The translations under genes were made by a program, and so were the position numbers. DNA of 64,000 nucleotides, taken from assembly GCF_030867145.1 (NCBI RefSeq), contig NC_134454.1, forward strand, positions 67,996,308 to 68,060,307, in the 5' to 3' direction. The notes beneath the pieces are model-generated. The model saw nothing but the letters and a program-made list of their open reading frames with translations. It made no database searches and was not told where the DNA came from. Positions 56,103 through 64,000 of this stretch are shown here, in pieces (position 1 is the first letter of the stretch; each line of letters starts with the position of its first letter). This DNA comes from Opisthocomus hoazin. Its lineage: Eukaryota > Chordata > Aves > Opisthocomiformes > Opisthocomidae.

Positions 56103-56670
56103 TGTACACTTGCAGCTAAGAAGTCCAGTAACATCCTGGGCTGCATTAGCAGGAGAGTTGCCAGCAGGTGGAGGGAGGTGATGCTTCCCCTCTGCTCAGC
56201 ACTGGTGAGACCATACCTGGATGCTGTGTCCAGTTGTGGGCTCCCCAGTAAATGGACACGCTGGACCAGATCCAGCGTGGGGCCACAAAGATGACTGAAG
56301 GATCTCTCATACAATAAGAGTGAGACAGGTGGGATTATTTAGCCTGGAAAAGAGAAGGCTCAGGAGGCTTTTACCAAAATGTAAAAATATCTGATGGGAG
56401 AATGTAAAGACGACAGTGCCAGACTCTTCTCAGTGGTATCCTGTGACAGGACAAGAGGCAATGGGCACAAACTGAGCACAAGAAAACACTTTTTTTACTG
56501 TGAGGGTGGTTGAAACCTGAAAGAGGTTGCACAGTGTCCAGAGTTATTCAAAACACAACTGGACACAGTCCTGGGCAACCTGCTCTAGGTCACCCTGCTT
56601 CAAGCAGAGCAGATGGACTAGATCTCCAGGGATGTCTTCCAACCTCAGTAATTCTGTGATCCTATGATTT
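56103..56670 (+). mobile_element. CR1 LINE 3'-end fragment, decayed
   Basis: The plus strand carries the end of a chicken-repeat-1 type LINE. It has the reverse-transcriptase C-terminal coding part (ALVRPYLD, then frame-shifted remains of the usual GPQ/RRATKM region). The 3' UTR follows, with CTGTGAGGGTGGTTG, GGGCAACCTGCTCTAGGT and GGACTAGAT, then CTTCCAACCTCAGTAATTCT and the terminal ATTCTGTGATCCTATGATT. Several frame breaks and deletions make it non-functional. It lies in the ZSWIM6 intron between the exons at 54,839 and 56,962, antisense to the gene. 5' truncation is normal for CR1. Confidence 0.9.
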
Positions 56671-56809
56671 GCTGCAATTTCTCAGAAAAAGGACAGAGCA
56701 ATGTATGCAGAGAGGGCTGCTACTATGAAGTCTTATTCGGTTTTATTTCAAGTGTGAAATACAGAATTGTCTTCAAGAATGAGTAACTAGTAATTTTTAA
56801 GTGGTTTCA

Positions 56810-57163
<354 letters not shown>

Positions 57164-58143
57164 TCAAAACAATTATAAAACTAAAACTGATTAAAATGCG
57201 CTCAGTACAGAATTCAAAGTATTTCCAGAGGCTTCTGCTTAGAAGAAGAAAATCGTAGCTTTCAGGGTAAATTCATTCCCCCTTGTGAATATGTTAAAAG
57301 GGAAAAAAAGAATGAAGGCCAAACATTGTGCACTAGCAAAGTGTATTACGGGTCAAAAATTTCAGCTGCAGTGTGTTTGGAAATTTCTTACTTGATACCA
57401 GTAACTTGCCTGAAAATGTCTGCTGAAAAACTACAGCAAAGATTTTTTTTTTTTTTGTAAAATATTCACAACAGTTTCCTCATTCAAAAAGACATAGTAC
57501 TGTTTTTACCTTTTAAGTTAAATCTGATAAGTGAAAATATACTAAAATATGTTCCAATTTCATAAGTAAAATATGAGCTTATCCTGCATCTAAATATTGC
57601 ACTCTGGATGACAGTTCACTTAAACAAAAAGAATAACATGTCTAAATGAGGTATACAAGAAAAAAATTGTCCTTTAAGTGGATCAAGTGCATTTTTCGGT
57701 CATTCTGAAATTTCAGTCAACAAATACCTTCACAGATACTTTGTTCTGTAGCCCTCACCCATCACTAGGTTAGAACATCAAAAAATTGTTCAGCACAGAG
57801 AACTGAAGGAAGTGTGTTTGTGGTAACAGATGTCAGAGATTCCCCAAATCCCTTTTCTTTACTAAAAGTCTTATGGCAACAGCTCCCCTTTGACTCCAGC
57901 TCCCAACTTCTTCCCTCTTTTTCCTTTCTTCCTCCTTCATGACTGAAATCAGACGCATTATGAGTGACCATTTAGACTCTGTATATAAGCCATTATGGAT
58001 GCTCTTTTTCTCTGCCTGTACACACTCACTTGTACCTGCCTCACGAAGTGTCATCTGAGTAACCACAGAGCTTTTAAATCCTGCCTGTTGCCTACTTAAA
58101 TGTGTGGGGCTACAAAATGAAATACAGCCACACTGCAGGAAGG

Positions 58144-58184
58144 TTTTTTTGTTTTTTTGTTTTTTTGGTTTTTTTTTTTTTTTT
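58144..58184. repeat. Interrupted poly(T) tract
   Basis: T7, G, T7, G, T6, GG, then a long T run on the plus strand; A-rich on the ZSWIM6 mRNA strand. It lies inside an intron. It is probably a simple low-complexity tract, since no retrogene body is recognisable beside it. Confidence 0.85.
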
Positions 58185-59081
58185 AAAGAATCCACTGATA
58201 GGTAATATGAAAAACAAACACACAAATCATTGTCTTCCTAACAAAGAGCATGTACTAGAGACAACATGCAGAAGCAAGTAATATTACGAAAAAGGATTAA
58301 TCAGTGACTTCTGACTCCTGTGTTCTATTTGTTCTACTGTGCCCACTTCTAAGCTTCACTTGTGCCACGCCAAAAGTTTCAGTCCTCCAGTCATATAGAC
58401 ACTTAACTAAATCATGCAAGTGGTTCCACAGATATCAAATCAGCCACTTGAATAAAAGCTAAGTAGAAGCACGTGGTGTTCGCTGAACCAAAATCTAAAG
58501 CTGGGCTGTAGCTGCAGAATTCATCTGCTTATACAGAAGACCAGCACATTTGACAGTATTAAAGGAGCATTATTTTAAAAATTCCACACATACTAGGAAA
58601 AAAATAAAAAAGCAACACAGAAACAACAAAATTCCTTGTGTCAGGGTAGGATGGGTTGCATTTTGTACACTCCATTTTTTATTTATAATACCATAATATT
58701 AGTTGACAGCTACAGAAACTGCTCACAGGGAAAGGAACTTAACAGAAGTATTGAATGTCTAGGTACTGCATTAGCAACTGGGAATGAAAAGGTGCAGTAC
58801 TATGATAAGCACACTTGCAGCAGACCCTTCGTACCTGCCAGTGGTAGGTACACACATACACAAACACACATTGACATAGGCCCCCCGATTCTTACGTGTC
58901 CCCCCCTAGTCTGAGAAGCTAGAAAAGCTGCAAAGGTTTTAACAGAACACTTAAGGAAAGCTACTTTACATGATAAAAAGACTTAGCAAATTCTCTTAAG
59001 TAATAACACAAAGTGCTTTAAAGTTTTATCCAAATCTAGGATCCAAGATAGTGCTCAAAAAAACCTTCTTCCTTGGGTACT

Positions 59082-59096
59082 GGGGGGGGGGGGGGG
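59082..59096. repeat. G15 homopolymer
   Basis: Fifteen G in a row on the plus strand, in the ZSWIM6 intron between the exons at 57,108 and 60,114 (C15 in the pre-mRNA). It can form a quadruplex in DNA and is prone to length errors in sequencing. Confidence 0.85.
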
Positions 59097-60072
59097 AATA
59101 AAATGGAAACATATAGGAACTGCCAGCTAGTTCTTTTTTCAGTCAGGTGTCTACCTTGTCTTCTAAATGCTCATTTCCAGAAAAACCTCTGCGCACACGC
59201 TTGAAAAATTTACACTTATGACTTCACACTTGTATTTTTACCTACAATACATGAGGTCAGACATAATTAAGAGTAGCAACGAAGATCTAAAATAAAATTT
59301 GAATTAAGGGATTCTCATAGCAGCTGAGAAAGTAATTCTAGTTTCTCCACATGCATTCTTTAACCACAAAGCCATCCCATTCTTCCACTGCCTTGTCAAA
59401 CTAACAACAAAGTTCAGTGCATGATTATTTTGGGTAGCAAGGAACACATGGCATAGAAACTGTATCTGAAGGAGAACGTTCCTTCAAAAACAAAAAAAAC
59501 TCGGAGGTAGTGCTCAGAGGAACACCACAGAATATTTTATAAAACCAGCGTTTCAAAAACCAAAAAAAGCAATACACCTCTACTCAGGAACACTAAAATT
59601 TTAAGCATTGTAAGAGACTTTCTTGGAACGGACTGCCAAAATTAATGAATTTCTTTAGTGCAGGGTTTGCTTCACTGTTACGCTCAATGTAGACTTCAGG
59701 CTTACATCTCAGAAATAGATAGTTCAGCTAGATTATGTGTCAGGAAAAAAAAAACAAAACTATTTTCAACACCTGACACGCTGAATGCAACGCTCTTTTA
59801 AAAAGCCTATAAATCACACAGTGCGAATAATTTTCACTGTGTAACCAAAACCCCTGATTGGGATAAAGGCCTCGTCATGCCAGACATACTGTAGAAGGCA
59901 GAACAGAGACCTTGCCTTGCGCAGCTCACAACCCAGCTTACCGAAAACCTCTGACACGCAGAATACGACATTACCACTATGATCATTTGGACAAAAGAGT
60001 GAAAGTCACGCCTTTCACTTCAGTTTCTAAACCCATTTTCTCATGCAAAGTTCCAATCCGGTGTTACTGTCA

Positions 60073-60321
<249 letters not shown>

Positions 60322-60396
60322 CTAGGTTACTCAAAAGCCCTTTATTGTTTGTTTTCTTTTGTTTTTAAAACTATGCAAGAGAGACTTAAAGCACTA

Positions 60397-64000
<3,604 letters not shown>

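Noticed and set aside
58144..58225. Lysine-rich open frame over the poly(T) tract
   Set aside because: The Lys and Asn run is only the translation of the A-rich simple repeat inside an intron.

Overview
The window looks like avian nuclear DNA. Three things point to a bird. A CR1-type LINE 3' end lies in an intron (about 56,103-56,670). A solo LTR at 22,801-23,465 resembles the ERVL-type LTRs common in birds and has a perfect 5-bp target-site duplication. A recognisable vertebrate gene has compact introns of about 0.3-5 kb. The LTR family is more familiar to me from non-galliform birds, but that is only an impression. There are no prokaryotic features, no CRISPR and no operons.

One gene is supported: the 3' two-thirds of ZSWIM6 (zinc finger SWIM-type containing 6) on the minus strand. 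Ten coding exons join in frame with canonical GT-AG borders. From 5' to 3' of the gene they are 62,474-62,295; 60,716-60,540; 60,260-60,114; 57,108-56,962; 54,839-54,579; 51,372-51,237; 46,328-46,171; 45,678-45,515; 41,106-41,025 and 38,682-37,820. They encode about 771 residues. Counted back from the stop, these correspond to residues 445-1215 if the protein has the human length of 1,215. The first exons, which carry the SWIM zinc finger, lie beyond base 64,000. The 3' UTR runs to about 36,080, where an ATTAAA signal is followed by a GT-rich stretch.

Bases 1 to about 36,080, downstream of the gene, hold no gene I can support. Open frames there are short, lack family resemblance and are not joined by convincing splice sites. 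This agrees with my recollection that the region 3' of ZSWIM6 is gene-poor in mammals. The desert contains the solo LTR, a diverged 60-bp duplication (20,711 and 21,598), GC-richer patches (about 6.3-7.6, 13-16.5 and 25.95-27.05 kb) and minor simple repeats.

The most interesting signal is at the end of ZSWIM6. The stop is TGA followed directly by CTA, the context known to promote stop-codon readthrough. Fifteen bases after the stop lies a strong G-quadruplex motif on the mRNA strand. The frame stays open for 18 codons to a second TGA. A second 3' UTR point is a miR-101 8-mer site that overlaps a Pumilio motif. No wholly new multi-gene system is visible.
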